This document shows, piece after piece, positions 1-8,271 of a DNA stretch of 64,000 bases. Every line of letters starts with the position of its first letter. Position 1 is the stretch's first letter. A program made the translations under genes and the position numbers. The stretch is taken from assembly GCF_040250305.1 (NCBI RefSeq), contig NZ_CP158190.1, positions 5,302,001 through 5,366,000 of the forward strand, written 5' to 3'. Below the pieces are notes generated by a model, which was not told the DNA's origin, made no database searches, and saw only the letters and a program-made list of their open reading frames with translations. This DNA comes from Peribacillus frigoritolerans. Its GTDB lineage: Bacteria > Bacillota > Bacilli > Bacillales > DSM-1321.

Positions 1-45
1 TTTTTATCTACATAATCTACTTATTTTTCACCAAATATACTAAAA

Positions 46-82
46 GTAGAATTTTTTCGTTATTATATTGAATTAATTCTAC
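46..82. promoter_or_regulatory. Inverted repeat upstream of the element repressor (candidate operator)
   Basis: GTAGAATT at 46-53 and its exact reverse complement AATTCTAC at 75-82 flank a 21-bp spacer. A further CTACTT (17-22) / AAGTAG (44-49) pair overlaps the left arm. The repeats sit 50-115 bp upstream of the repressor start, where an autoregulated operator would be expected. This is inference from position and symmetry only. Confidence 0.35.
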
Positions 83-131
83 CTTTGGGGTAATATAAAC
101 TTTATAAAGAGACCGAACGGAGGGAAATAAA

Positions 132-791
132 TTGAGTATTGGTAAAAACATTAAAAAGCTGAGAGAAATACATAATCTTTCCCAAAAAGATCTAGCTGAA
201 ATTGCTGGAGTATCGGATAAAGCTGTATCAACTTGGGAGAATGGAATAAAAGACCCTCGAATGGGTGCAATTCAAAAAATAGCTGATCACTTTGGTATAT
301 TGAAAAGCGATATTATCGAAGACAAGGAAACAAAAGTTAATCCCATTAATCCTTTAAAACAGCCTAAAGTTGAAGGATTTTCAAAACCAATGCCATTACT
401 AGGTTCCATTGCAGCAGGTCTCCCTCTTGAAATGATTCAAGTTCAAGAATGGATTAATGTTCCCTCAGAAATTGCTGATAAATATCCTCACGCTTTCTTA
501 GTAAAAGTAAATGGAGATAGTATGAATAAAATTGTACCTTCAGATGCTTTAGCTTTGATTGACCCTACTTTAGAAGTAAATAACGGGGATGTTGCTGCCG
601 TTGCAGTAAATGGTTATGATGCAACTTTAAAAAGGTTCTTTAAGTTCCAAAATGGAATCACGCTGGAACCAGAGAGCTTTAATGAAAAACACATAACACA
701 ATATTACGATCATAAGGAACAAGAATTTAATCCTATTCACATAAAAGGAAAGTTAGTTTGGTACATGGCTCCATTAGATATTAAATTCTAA
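132..791 (+). CDS. LexA/CI-like phage repressor: XRE HTH plus S24 peptidase domain
   Basis: A 219-residue regulator that probably maintains lysogeny and is cleaved on DNA damage. Residues about 5-60 form an XRE-type helix-turn-helix. Residues about 90-215 form the S24/LexA-like autopeptidase: an Ala95-Gly96 cleavage pair lies in GSIAAGLP, the nucleophile is Ser130 in NGDSM, and the general-base lysine is Lys167 in ATLKRF. All three parts of the self-cleavage system are present, so the protein should be RecA-inducible (family knowledge). It starts with TTG, preceded by GGAGGG seven bases upstream. It lies 17 bp before the integrase on the same strand, so the two may be co-transcribed. Confidence 0.88.
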   Translation: MSIGKNIKKLREIHNLSQKDLAEIAGVSDKAVSTWENGIKDPRMGAIQKIADHFGILKSDIIEDKETKVNPINPLKQPKVEGFSKPMPLLGSIAAGLPLEMIQVQEWINVPSEIADKYPHAFLVKVNGDSMNKIVPSDALALIDPTLEVNNGDVAAVAVNGYDATLKRFFKFQNGITLEPESFNEKHITQYYDHKEQEFNPIHIKGKLVWYMAPLDIKF

Positions 792-808
792 TTTGAAAGG
801 TGATTATT

Positions 809-2161
809 ATGACTAAGGCGGCCCTATATATTCGCGTTAGTACACGGGAGCAGGTCGAAAATTACAGTATTGAAGTACAAAAGGAACGTTTGGAAGCATT
901 CTGTAAAGCTAAAGGCTGGGATATTTATAATATTTATGTTGATGGTGGATTCTCAGGTTCAACATTAAACCGACCAGACTTGCAAAGAATGATTAAGGAT
1001 TTAAAAAATATTGATGTAGTCCTGGTTTATAAATTAGACAGATTATCTAGATCACAAAAAAACACACTAGAATTAATCGAAGAACATTTTTTAAAGAACA
1101 ATGTGGATTTTGTTTCCATCACAGAAACTCTTGATACCTCTACTCCTTTTGGAAAAGCCATGATTGGAATACTATCTGTTTTTGCACAATTAGAACGTGA
1201 AACGATTGCTGAACGCATGAGGATGGGACACATTAAGCGCGCTGAAAATGGTTTAGGTTCAATGGGTGGAGATTATGACCCAGCAGGATATTTGAGAGAA
1301 GATGGGCTCCTAAAAATTAAGGATGCAGAGGCAAAACATATTCAAAGAGCGTTTGATCTCTATGAACAGTATCATTCAATCACAAAGATTCAACAAAGCC
1401 TGAAAGAAGAAGGACACCCCGTATGGAGATTCAGAAGATACAGAGACATCCTAGCTAATCCTTTATACATAGGCATGGTTAGCTTTGCTGGTAAGCTTTA
1501 TAAAGGACATCACCAACCTATTATTACCTCTGAACAATTTGAACGCGTACAGGTACTATTACAACGCCATAAAGGGAACAACGCTCATAAGGCTAAAATG
1601 AGCCTATTATCGGGGCTATTACGTTGTCAATGTTGTAATGAACCTTTTGTATCGTATTCATCGAGCATATCTAAGAAAAATCCCAAAAGTTATTATTACT
1701 ACATTTGCCGAGCAAGAAGATTTCCATCTGAGTACGATGAGAAATGTAACAACAAGATTTGGAATAGATCAAAATTAGAATCTATAGTGATTAGTGAATT
1801 AAAAAATATCTCAATTAAAAAGTCAAAGGCTCAAAAGAAAGAGCAAACGATCAACTACGAAAAACTAATTAAAGATACGGATAAAAAAATGGAAAGAGTC
1901 ATCGAATTATACACAAATGAATTAATCAATAATGACTTACTGGAAAAACAAATGAGCAAGTTGAATGCTGAAAAAGAAAAATTAATAAAGAATCAAAGGT
2001 CTACTTTCGAGGATACACAAATAATCACTGATGAAATATTAGAGAATATCCAAAGTGACTTTAAGGATTTAGAGTTTAAAGATAAACAAGCAATTGTACA
2101 AACATATATAAAAGAAATTCACTTAGAGGGTGACAACGTCATAATTGATTGGCGTTTTTAA
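809..2161 (+). CDS. Large serine recombinase (site-specific integrase)
   Basis: A 450-residue integrase expected to catalyse attP x attB recombination through a phosphoserine linkage. The N-terminal resolvase domain (about 1-150) begins YIRVSTREQ with catalytic Ser11 and contains the YKLDRLSRS segment. A Recombinase domain follows (about 160-265), then a zinc ribbon (CQCCNEPF ... C ... C, about 270-330), and a Lys/Glu-rich coiled coil (about 345-430) as in phiC31- and A118-type integrases. ATG at 809 is chosen over the in-frame GTG at 800 because GAAAGG lies eight bases upstream of it. The gene ends 35 bp from the comFA junction, which supports comFA as its attB target. Confidence 0.93.
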   Translation: MTKAALYIRVSTREQVENYSIEVQKERLEAFCKAKGWDIYNIYVDGGFSGSTLNRPDLQRMIKDLKNIDVVLVYKLDRLSRSQKNTLELIEEHFLKNNVDFVSITETLDTSTPFGKAMIGILSVFAQLERETIAERMRMGHIKRAENGLGSMGGDYDPAGYLREDGLLKIKDAEAKHIQRAFDLYEQYHSITKIQQSLKEEGHPVWRFRRYRDILANPLYIGMVSFAGKLYKGHHQPIITSEQFERVQVLLQRHKGNNAHKAKMSLLSGLLRCQCCNEPFVSYSSSISKKNPKSYYYYICRARRFPSEYDEKCNNKIWNRSKLESIVISELKNISIKKSKAQKKEQTINYEKLIKDTDKKMERVIELYTNELINNDLLEKQMSKLNAEKEKLIKNQRSTFEDTQIITDEILENIQSDFKDLEFKDKQAIVQTYIKEIHLEGDNVIIDWRF

Positions 2162-2200
2162 TTAGTCATTTTTTTATGTATTCATTCCCGGCTATTCATA
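2162..2200. other. Attachment-site junction (attL/attR) between element and comFA
   Basis: Read on the minus strand, comFA coding matches the family up to ...LVWAV, then a TGA appears where the next codons should give Cys-Gly-Ala-Gly-Lys-Thr. The crossover must therefore lie at or very close to 2196-2205, around GGGCTGTATG on the minus strand. The exact core dinucleotide cannot be defined without the other junction. Confidence 0.6.
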
Positions 2201-2645
2201 CAGCCCATACCAGAAATTCACCTTTTCCTTTTACCGCTTCAACGACACAGTCGGAGGCATTTTGTTGACCTGCGGATAAAGTGCCTGTCCAACTCATCAC
2301 ATTGTCAGGAATCGTAAACTGAATGCCTGGACCTGTCCACCTATAAAGCTTTGCACATTCACTGACCCGTCCCATCATGATGCACGAGCGGCAGTAAGAG
2401 CAATCTTGATCGCAAATCTTGCAAGGGAAAGTATAAAACAGGGTTTGATCTTTGTTACCGCAGCGCATACAGTGATAACTGCCGTTCCCGGATTGCACGC
2501 CGCAAGTTCCCGAGACATACCCATTCTTGAGGTGCTCTGCGAGGAGTTCTTGGGAGAAGGGGATTTCGAAGGCCAAAAGATGTTTTCCAGTGAGATGGTT
2601 CTGAAGTTCCGGGGAATAAGGCGGGGAAATTCTCATTTTTTCCAA
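2196..2645 (-). pseudogene. comFA: comFA, 5' fragment disrupted by element integration
   Basis: This encodes only the first 149 residues of ComFA, the late-competence DEAD-box-like ATPase that helps pull transforming DNA into the cytosol; the B. subtilis protein is about 460 residues. Visible parts are the four-cysteine zinc finger (CMRCGN ... C..C...CSYCRSC, about 59-89), the GRVSECAKLYRW segment, and LSAGQQNAS just before the helicase core. The frame ends immediately before the Walker A motif, so no ATPase remains. TTG at 2645 is the likely start, seven bases after GGAGG. It is followed in the normal order by degV upstream. If the element excises precisely, the gene would be restored, as reported for comK with Listeria phage A118 (analogy only). 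Confidence 0.9.
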
Positions 2646-2726
2646 ACTGCAACCTCCATTTCTTGATAAAATACACTCCCCCTTATCATTCGCTTTTAAC
2701 TCCCGGATTCCTTTTTGTTCATAAAA

Positions 2727-2754
2727 AAACGCCTTTCACTTAGTAAAGGCGTCA
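2727..2754 (-). terminator. Terminator of degV
   Basis: Stem ACGCCTTT (2729-2736) pairs with AAAGGCGT (2745-2752) across an 8-nt loop and is followed by a run of seven T on the minus strand, just after the degV stop. Confidence 0.85.
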
Positions 2755-2758
2755 CAGC

Positions 2759-3601
2759 TTAAATTTTATACCAGCCCATCCCCATCGAGCCTTCGCCCAG
2801 ATGCGTTCCGATTACTGGACCGAAGTAGCTGATGTCGAACTCGACATTCGGGAACCGGGCTTCAAGTTCTGCTTTCCAGTCTTTTGCTTCACTTTCCCGT
2901 TTTGCATGAATGATGACGGCTTTATATTTCTCGCCGCTCGCCGCGTCTTCTCCAAGCAAATCGGCAATCCGTTTCATCGCTTTTTTTCTTGTACGGATTT
3001 TTTCGAATGGGACGATGACCTTATCAACAAAATGGAGAACCGGCTTCACTTGAAGCAAACTGCCAATCAATGCTTGAGCACTGCTTAAGCGTCCCCCGCG
3101 CTGCAAATGGGAAAGGTCATCTGCCATGAAGTACGCCCTGACCGATGGCTTCATCTCTTCAAGCCTGGCCATGATTTCTTCTGCACTTTTATTATCGAGT
3201 GCCATCTTTGCCGCCTCGATCACATAAAACCCCTGTACCATGCAGCTGATTTCCGAATCAAAGGCATGAACCTTAATTCCCTCGACCATTTCACCCGCCG
3301 ATACCGCTCCTTGAAACGTTCCGCTGATGCCGCTCGATAAATGTATGGAAATAACATCATCATATTCTTTTTGCAGTGCCTCGAACTTCTCGACAAATTT
3401 CCCGATTGGAGGCTGTGAAGTGGTCGGTAATTTCTCCTGCCTCTTTACTTCCTCATAAAACTCATCCGCAGTAATATCAACTTCCTCCCGGTAAGCTTCA
3501 TTGGAAAAAATGACATTAAGCGGCATCATATGTATATGTAAACGTTCACGCAATTCCTCAGGTATATATGCAGTGCTATCAGTTACGACTGCGGTTTTCA
3601 T
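2759..3601 (-). CDS. degV: DegV family fatty-acid-binding protein
   Basis: A 280-residue cytoplasmic DegV/FakB-like protein. The N-terminus has the hallmark VTDSTAYIPEE motif and continues with LPTTSQPP, ISIHLSSGISGTFQG and the RGGRLS segment near the middle, all typical of the family that binds a single fatty acid for FakA-type phosphorylation (family knowledge). Length is normal and ATG at 3601 starts directly at MKTAVVTDST. It sits between comFA and degU exactly as yviA/degV does in B. subtilis. Its physiological partner is not visible here. Confidence 0.88.
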   Translation of the reverse strand: MKTAVVTDSTAYIPEELRERLHIHMMPLNVIFSNEAYREEVDITADEFYEEVKRQEKLPTTSQPPIGKFVEKFEALQKEYDDVISIHLSSGISGTFQGAVSAGEMVEGIKVHAFDSEISCMVQGFYVIEAAKMALDNKSAEEIMARLEEMKPSVRAYFMADDLSHLQRGGRLSSAQALIGSLLQVKPVLHFVDKVIVPFEKIRTRKKAMKRIADLLGEDAASGEKYKAVIIHAKRESEAKDWKAELEARFPNVEFDISYFGPVIGTHLGEGSMGMGWYKI

Positions 3602-3730
3602 AATAGTACCATCCTTATAAAAATTTACTTCATATCATACTCACCATTCTATCTGAAAATGCCTTTATTTGCATTAAATTACTTTCTGCATTACCAAAAA
3701 TATGAATCCAGTTAATCATCCTTCCAACAA

Positions 3731-3781
3731 AAAAGTCCAGCCCTTCAGCACGCATTGCGGATTCTGAAGAGCCGGACTTAT
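3731..3781 (-). terminator. Terminator of degU
   Basis: Long imperfect stem: AAGTCC-a-GC-c-CTTCAG (3733-3748) pairs with CTGAAG-a-GC-c-GGACTT (3764-3779), followed on the minus strand by a T run just beyond the degU stop. Confidence 0.85.
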
Positions 3782-3792
3782 CGATCGTTTTA

Positions 3793-4476
3793 TTACTTCA
3801 CTTCTACCCAGCCGTTTTTAATAGCTAGGACAACCGCTTGTGTACGGTCATTCACATTCATCTTCTGAAGAATGTTACTCACATGGTTCTTGACTGTTTT
3901 TTCACTGATATATAGAGTTTCGCCGATGGCACGGTTGCTTTTCCCATCCGCTAAAAGTTGAAGCACTTCACATTCGCGTCGAGTCAATAGGTGAAGCGGC
4001 CTCCTGATTTCAATTGTATGTACGGATTCACGATCCGAACCCTCTTCAGCTGCCAAACGGCGATATTCTTTAACTAAATTATGGGTCACCTTCGGATGAA
4101 GGTATGAGCCGCCTTCAGCGACTACACGCACAGCATCAATCAACGCATCTGCGTCCATTTCTTTCAACAGATAGCCTTGTGCTCCTGTTTTCAATGCGTG
4201 CTGTACGTAGTTTTCATCATCATGAATGGAAAGGATGATGACTTTTGTTTCAGGGTAACGGTTCACGAGCATTTTTGTCGCTTCGACCCCATTCATGTTC
4301 GGCATGTTGATATCCATGATAACAACATCAGGTTTATGTGTTTCAACGAGATCCATAGCTTCACTTCCGTCATCACCCTCGGCAACAACATCAAAGGATG
4401 ATTCAAAATCTAATATGCGCTTTACGCCTTCACGGAAAAGCTGATGGTCATCGATAATGATGATACTAGTCTTCAA
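3793..4476 (-). CDS. degU: DegU two-component response regulator (NarL/LuxR type)
   Basis: A 227-residue response regulator that in Bacillus controls degradative enzymes, competence, motility and biofilm genes. The receiver domain (about 1-120) has the acidic pair Asp9/Asp10, the phospho-acceptor Asp55 in [10 protein letters not shown], and the conserved Lys in [13 protein letters not shown]. The C-terminal LuxR-type HTH (about 160-225) is read from [21 protein letters not shown] and [12 protein letters not shown]. It lies 47 bp downstream of degS, so they are an operon. DegU activates comK expression in B. subtilis, which is notable beside a broken comFA. Confidence 0.96.
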   Translation of the reverse strand: MKTSIIIIDDHQLFREGVKRILDFESSFDVVAEGDDGSEAMDLVETHKPDVVIMDINMPNMNGVEATKMLVNRYPETKVIILSIHDDENYVQHALKTGAQGYLLKEMDADALIDAVRVVAEGGSYLHPKVTHNLVKEYRRLAAEEGSDRESVHTIEIRRPLHLLTRRECEVLQLLADGKSNRAIGETLYISEKTVKNHVSNILQKMNVNDRTQAVVLAIKNGWVEVK

Positions 4477-4523
4477 CGGCTTCTTCCTCCTAGTTTCTAT
4501 TTAAAATGTCTATTCTCTATAGT

Positions 4524-5666
4524 TTATATATGGTAGGGAATTTGTATAAATACTAAAGTGCCTGCCCCTGGTTGTGAATCTATCGTCATTTCACCTTCCA
4601 GCAGCTCGACTCTTTCTCTCATTCCCACCAAGCCAAATGAACCTTCTTTTTGAATCGAAGCGTCAAACCCCTTTCCATCATCCTTGACGACGACGGTCAC
4701 CATCTCCTTGGAAATGGACAGTTTAACTTGAATCTGTTTTGGGTCCGCATGCTTCAATGAATTTTGTACTGCCTCTTGAACCAGCCTGAATAAAGCGACC
4801 TCCATATCGGAAGGAAGCCTTTTGACCTGCCCAAGGTTGACGAAATTCAGATTCACGCCATTATTATAGTCTTCGGTCGTTTGCAGGTACTTTCTGAGGG
4901 TAGGAACTAGTCCTAAATCATCAAGCGCCATAGGACGAAGGTCATAGATGATTCTGCGCACCTCATATAAAGCATTCCTTACCATGACCTTTAAACTGCG
5001 GATTTCCACTAACGCTTCATCAGGACCTCTCTCCCGTTGCACTCGTTCTATCAGATCTGAGCGCATCATGACGTTTGCCAGCATTTGCGCCGGACCATCA
5101 TGAATTTCACGTGAGAGCTTTTTACGTTCCTGCTCCTGGGCTTCGATTATTTTCAGGCCGAAGTCCTGTTTGCGTTTCGCTTCTTGAAGTGCTTCCCCGA
5201 CAAATTTAAGATCCTGTGTCAAATAATTCTGTACTACCGATATTTGCGAGACGAGATGCACCGCTTTATCGATCGTCTGCTGTAAACCCCTTAACCTTAA
5301 CTCTAGCTCATCCCGGCGATTACGGAGCTCTTTCTCCAATTGCCGGTTAATTTGTAAATCTACTTGCAGCTTATGTGCCCTTTCATAAGCATCGCGCACC
5401 TGTTCTTCAGAAAAATGGTTGAAGTGCATACTGACTTCTGAAAGCCTTTTTCGAGCAAACCTGGCTTTTGAATCCAGTGCATCGCTGTCGGTTATCACAA
5501 TGGCAACCCTGATTTTCACATCATCAAGCTCTTTTGATAATGACTCGAAATCCTTTCGGCATTGTTCGCCGATATCAAAGACTTCATCTTTACTTTCACT
5601 AACAGTGCTCACCATTGTTTCTAAGATCTTGTCCAATGCTTTAGCATCAACCTTTTTTATGGACAT
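4524..5666 (-). CDS. degS: DegS cytoplasmic sensor histidine kinase
   Basis: A 380-residue soluble kinase with no transmembrane segment, partner of DegU. The N-terminal half (about 1-180) is a long coiled coil. The HisKA_3 motif SREIHDGPAQMLANVMMRS carries the phosphorylated His near residue 190. The HATPase_c domain ends the protein (VQEAVQNSLKHA, DDGKGFD, GLVGMRERVELLEG, GAGTLV). ATG at 5666 is preferred over the upstream in-frame start at 5687, because GGAGGG lies seven bases before it and the resulting N-terminus aligns with B. subtilis DegS. Confidence 0.95.
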   Translation of the reverse strand: MSIKKVDAKALDKILETMVSTVSESKDEVFDIGEQCRKDFESLSKELDDVKIRVAIVITDSDALDSKARFARKRLSEVSMHFNHFSEEQVRDAYERAHKLQVDLQINRQLEKELRNRRDELELRLRGLQQTIDKAVHLVSQISVVQNYLTQDLKFVGEALQEAKRKQDFGLKIIEAQEQERKKLSREIHDGPAQMLANVMMRSDLIERVQRERGPDEALVEIRSLKVMVRNALYEVRRIIYDLRPMALDDLGLVPTLRKYLQTTEDYNNGVNLNFVNLGQVKRLPSDMEVALFRLVQEAVQNSLKHADPKQIQVKLSISKEMVTVVVKDDGKGFDASIQKEGSFGLVGMRERVELLEGEMTIDSQPGAGTLVFIQIPYHI

Positions 5667-5898
5667 TAAGATCCCTCCACTTACCAAAAGACTTAAACAA
5701 TTTATTGTCTTAAAGACTATGTATATGGAAAAAAGTTCTTTTCCTTTTTCATGAATGGTTAAATTTCAGGAAACTTTTGTATGAAGTAACCTTCATGAAC
5801 ATATTGTACCAAAAAAAGATTAAAAATACGTTAATTTCCTTTTGTGATTTCCATAAAATGTACATATTTACTATACATCTCATATTCCGGCCATTAAG

Positions 5899-5917
5899 TC
5901 TGCCTTTTAAAGGCAGA
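5899..5917. promoter_or_regulatory. Perfect palindrome in the degS-yvyE intergenic region
   Basis: TCTGCCTTT (5899-5907), one T, then AAAGGCAGA (5909-5917): a nine-bp perfect dyad in an AT-rich 610-bp gap (5667-6279). It has no T tract on either side, so a protein-binding site is more likely than a terminator. The rest of this gap holds the degS upstream region and the yvyE promoter. I see no gene in it. Confidence 0.35.
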
Positions 5918-6214
5918 AAGCCATTTCAATTATCCTAATACATATATCCTTTTCAAACAAATGGGACATTCCGCTCCATTGATTATCATATGAAACAGAT
6001 GCATTTATTAAATGGCAAAATCCTTTAAAAGAGAGGACACGTTAAGGTAAAGCCAGGATAATGGCACAGAACTCATGTTTTTACTACAATGTTATTCTTT
6101 TAAGCATATATGACCAGCTAATAACAATAACAGGCAATGAAATTAATTATAACACGTACAGCTTTATCTTATATTAAAGTTTCTTTACACATGCGGCTTG
6201 TAAATGAATCGTCA

Positions 6215-6243
6215 TTGCCACTTTTTCCGCAAAGCCTTATAAT
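6215..6243 (+). promoter_or_regulatory. Sigma-A promoter of yvyE
   Basis: TTGCCA (6215-6220), a 17-bp spacer and a perfect TATAAT (6238-6243) lie about 37 bp upstream of the yvyE start codon. Confidence 0.75.
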
Positions 6244-6279
6244 AAATCAACTAATAGGAAGTACGAAGGTGGAATAGCA

Positions 6280-6915
6280 ATGCTCACTAAATATTTAACG
6301 GTGGCAGGTCGCGGCGAACACGAAATCGTCATTGAAAAATCCCGTTTTATTTCCCACATCGCGCGGGTCGAAACCGAGGATGCCGCACAGGCCTTTATCC
6401 AGGAAATCAAGAAAAAGCACAAAGATGCCACACATAATTGTTCAGCCTATATGATCGGGGAACAAAATCAAATCCAAAAAGCCCTCGACGATGGGGAACC
6501 GAGCGGAACGGCAGGCGTCCCTATCCTAGAAGTGCTTAAGAAAAAGGATCTGAAAGACACCGCTGTTGTGGTCACAAGGTATTTTGGCGGCATCAAACTT
6601 GGTGCTGGCGGTCTAATTCGCGCATACAGCAAAGCGACTTCAGAAGGTATAAATACCACGGGTGTGGTCATTAGAAAACTAATGCGGGTCATTTCGACAA
6701 CCGTCGACTATACCTGGCTTGGAAAATTGGAAAACGAATTGCGATCTTCCATTTATCAAATAAAGGAAATACAGTACCTTGATCAGGTCAATATCCTTGT
6801 ATATGTTGAGGAAACACAAAAAGAGACATATACTGCCTGGATTACAGAGCTGACAAATGGTCAAGGCCACATCACCGAGGAAGAAATGCTTTATTTGGAA
6901 GAGGAATTCGCCTGA
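6280..6915 (+). CDS. yvyE: YigZ/IMPACT family protein YvyE
   Basis: A 211-residue protein of the YigZ/IMPACT family, cytoplasmic. The N-terminal UPF0029 domain (about 15-125) contains KSRFISHIARV, HNCSAYMIG, DDGEPSGTAG and TRYFGGIKLGAGGLIRAYS. A ferredoxin-like C-terminal DUF1949 domain follows (about 140-205). The biochemical role of the bacterial family is unsettled; a link to translation regulation is inferred from eukaryotic IMPACT. ATG at 6280 follows AAGGTGGA with a six-base gap. It is divergent from degS and followed by tagV, as in B. subtilis. Confidence 0.93.
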   Translation: MLTKYLTVAGRGEHEIVIEKSRFISHIARVETEDAAQAFIQEIKKKHKDATHNCSAYMIGEQNQIQKALDDGEPSGTAGVPILEVLKKKDLKDTAVVVTRYFGGIKLGAGGLIRAYSKATSEGINTTGVVIRKLMRVISTTVDYTWLGKLENELRSSIYQIKEIQYLDQVNILVYVEETQKETYTAWITELTNGQGHITEEEMLYLEEEFA

Positions 6916-7093
6916 TATATTTCTGCATATTTTTCCTTTTTTATGCTGTAATATAATTGAAAAGAAATATTTATTTTACGAAATTATTAAATCATTGTAA
7001 AATTAGGTGTAATATATGACGAAATATAAACTGCAGGATTCGAAAAATAGCGATATATGTCTGATGTTCGTTATTTAAAAGGAGAAGAAAAAG

Positions 7094-8116
7094 ATGTCTA
7101 CTACTAGGCGTGTTTATAAAATTAAAAAAACAAAGAAGAAAAGGCGAAAGAGGCTTTGGTTATTGCTTGTTCCCCTGCTTGTACTCGGTCTGGGCGCTTC
7201 TACGTATGCTGCAACCCTGTATATGAAAGCCCAGAATGTATTCAATGGTTCGTATGACCCGGTTGAGGCTTCAGCCAAGCGGAGTGAAACGGTCGACCCG
7301 CTCGAAGATAATTTCTCGATCCTTTTCATAGGGATCGATGATAGTAAGGACCGTGACTTAAAAGGAAATTCCCGCTCGGATGCTTTAATTCTGGCCACAT
7401 TCAATAAAGATCAGAAATCGATTAAACTTTTAAGCATTCCTCGTGATTCATATGTGTACGTTCCAGCTAAAGGAGTAACCACGAAAATCAACGCGGCCCA
7501 TGCAGCCGGTGGACCGAAAGCGACGATGGACACCGTAGAGGAATTATTCGATGTCCCAGTCGATTATTATGTCCGCATGAACTTTAATGCTTTCATCGAT
7601 GTCGTAGATTCATTGGATGGTATCGAAGTCGACGTCCCTTATGAAATGTATGAAATCGATTCACATGACAAAAAGAATGCCATCCATCTCGAAAAAGGAT
7701 TACAGACTGTTAATGGTGAAGAAGCATTAGCGTTTGCACGGACACGTAAAAAGGACAGTGATATCCAACGTGGTGAGCGTCAGCAGGAAGTCCTAAAAGC
7801 CATCATTGCCAAAGCAACCTCTGCTGGATCACTAACGAAATATACAGACGTAATGGAAGCAGTCGGTGACAATATGACAACGAACCTTCAATTCTCACAA
7901 ATGAGAGGTTTCATAAAATATGTAACTACCGATAAAGGCCTCAATCTTGAAACCATCAAACTTGAAGGTCAGGATTCTACCATTAGCGGAACCTATTATT
8001 ATCAGCTGAACGAAACATCAGTAGCGAACACTAAGCTGTTGCTTCAATCCCACTTGAACCTGGGACCAGCTGAAGGCACTGAAACTGAAGCTGTTCAATC
8101 ACAAATACAAGAATAA
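7094..8116 (+). CDS. tagV: LytR-CpsA-Psr (LCP) family wall polymer ligase, TagV type
   Basis: A 340-residue membrane-anchored enzyme that attaches undecaprenyl-linked teichoic acid or other glycopolymers to peptidoglycan (family knowledge). A highly basic N-terminus (KIKKTKKKRRKR) precedes a single signal-anchor helix (about 22-42). The extracellular LCP domain (about 85-240) contains LLSIPRDSYVYVP with the conserved Arg and Asp that bind polyprenyl pyrophosphate, KINAAHAAGG, and LAFARTRKKDSDIQRGERQQ. Position between yvyE and tagO matches B. subtilis yvhJ/tagV. A second LCP gene is at 24332-25258, so roles may be shared. Confidence 0.92.
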   Translation: MSTTRRVYKIKKTKKKRRKRLWLLLVPLLVLGLGASTYAATLYMKAQNVFNGSYDPVEASAKRSETVDPLEDNFSILFIGIDDSKDRDLKGNSRSDALILATFNKDQKSIKLLSIPRDSYVYVPAKGVTTKINAAHAAGGPKATMDTVEELFDVPVDYYVRMNFNAFIDVVDSLDGIEVDVPYEMYEIDSHDKKNAIHLEKGLQTVNGEEALAFARTRKKDSDIQRGERQQEVLKAIIAKATSAGSLTKYTDVMEAVGDNMTTNLQFSQMRGFIKYVTTDKGLNLETIKLEGQDSTISGTYYYQLNETSVANTKLLLQSHLNLGPAEGTETEAVQSQIQE

Positions 8117-8120
8117 AGTT

Positions 8121-8156
8121 AAACCCCCACTCGTCATGAGTGGGGGTTTCCTTTTT
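8121..8156 (+). terminator. Terminator of tagV
   Basis: Perfect 12-bp stem AAACCCCCACTC (8121-8132) / GAGTGGGGGTTT (8138-8149), five-base loop, then a T-rich tail. Confidence 0.93.
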
Positions 8157-8185
8157 TGTTATCTTTGCGCCCCCTCCAGTTAGGA

Positions 8186-8228
8186 GCAAAAAAGCCACCA
8201 GCCGTTACTTTACGGCTGATGGCTTTTC
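8186..8228 (-). terminator. Terminator of tagO
   Basis: AAAAGCCACCAGCCGT pairs across TACTTT with ACGGCTGATGGCTTTT with one mismatch, followed on the minus strand by a T run. It lies 45 bp beyond the tagO stop. Confidence 0.9.
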
Positions 8229-8271
8229 ATATACCAAAATTGGCTAATCTAGCAATCTATCTCCAAAATGA

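Larger units (their letters stand above)
1..2200. mobile_element. End of an integrated prophage/ICE inserted in comFA
   Basis: Two genes typical of a temperate element (cleavable repressor, then large serine integrase) lie immediately beside a comFA fragment that loses its reading frame 35 bp after the integrase stop codon. An integrase gene next to its own attachment junction is the usual arrangement for serine-recombinase phages. The remainder of the element and the 3' part of comFA must lie to the left of the window, so its size and type (prophage, ICE or other) cannot be judged here. Confidence 0.85.

Noticed and set aside
2406..2676. Frames on the plus strand and in another minus frame over the comFA fragment
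   Set aside because: They are shadows; only the 2196-2645 minus frame carries the ComFA zinc finger.
5757..5764. Another TGGTTAAA, as in the arms of the peptide-gene operator, upstream of degS
   Set aside because: A single eight-base half-site without an inverted partner is expected by chance in 64 kb of AT-rich sequence.
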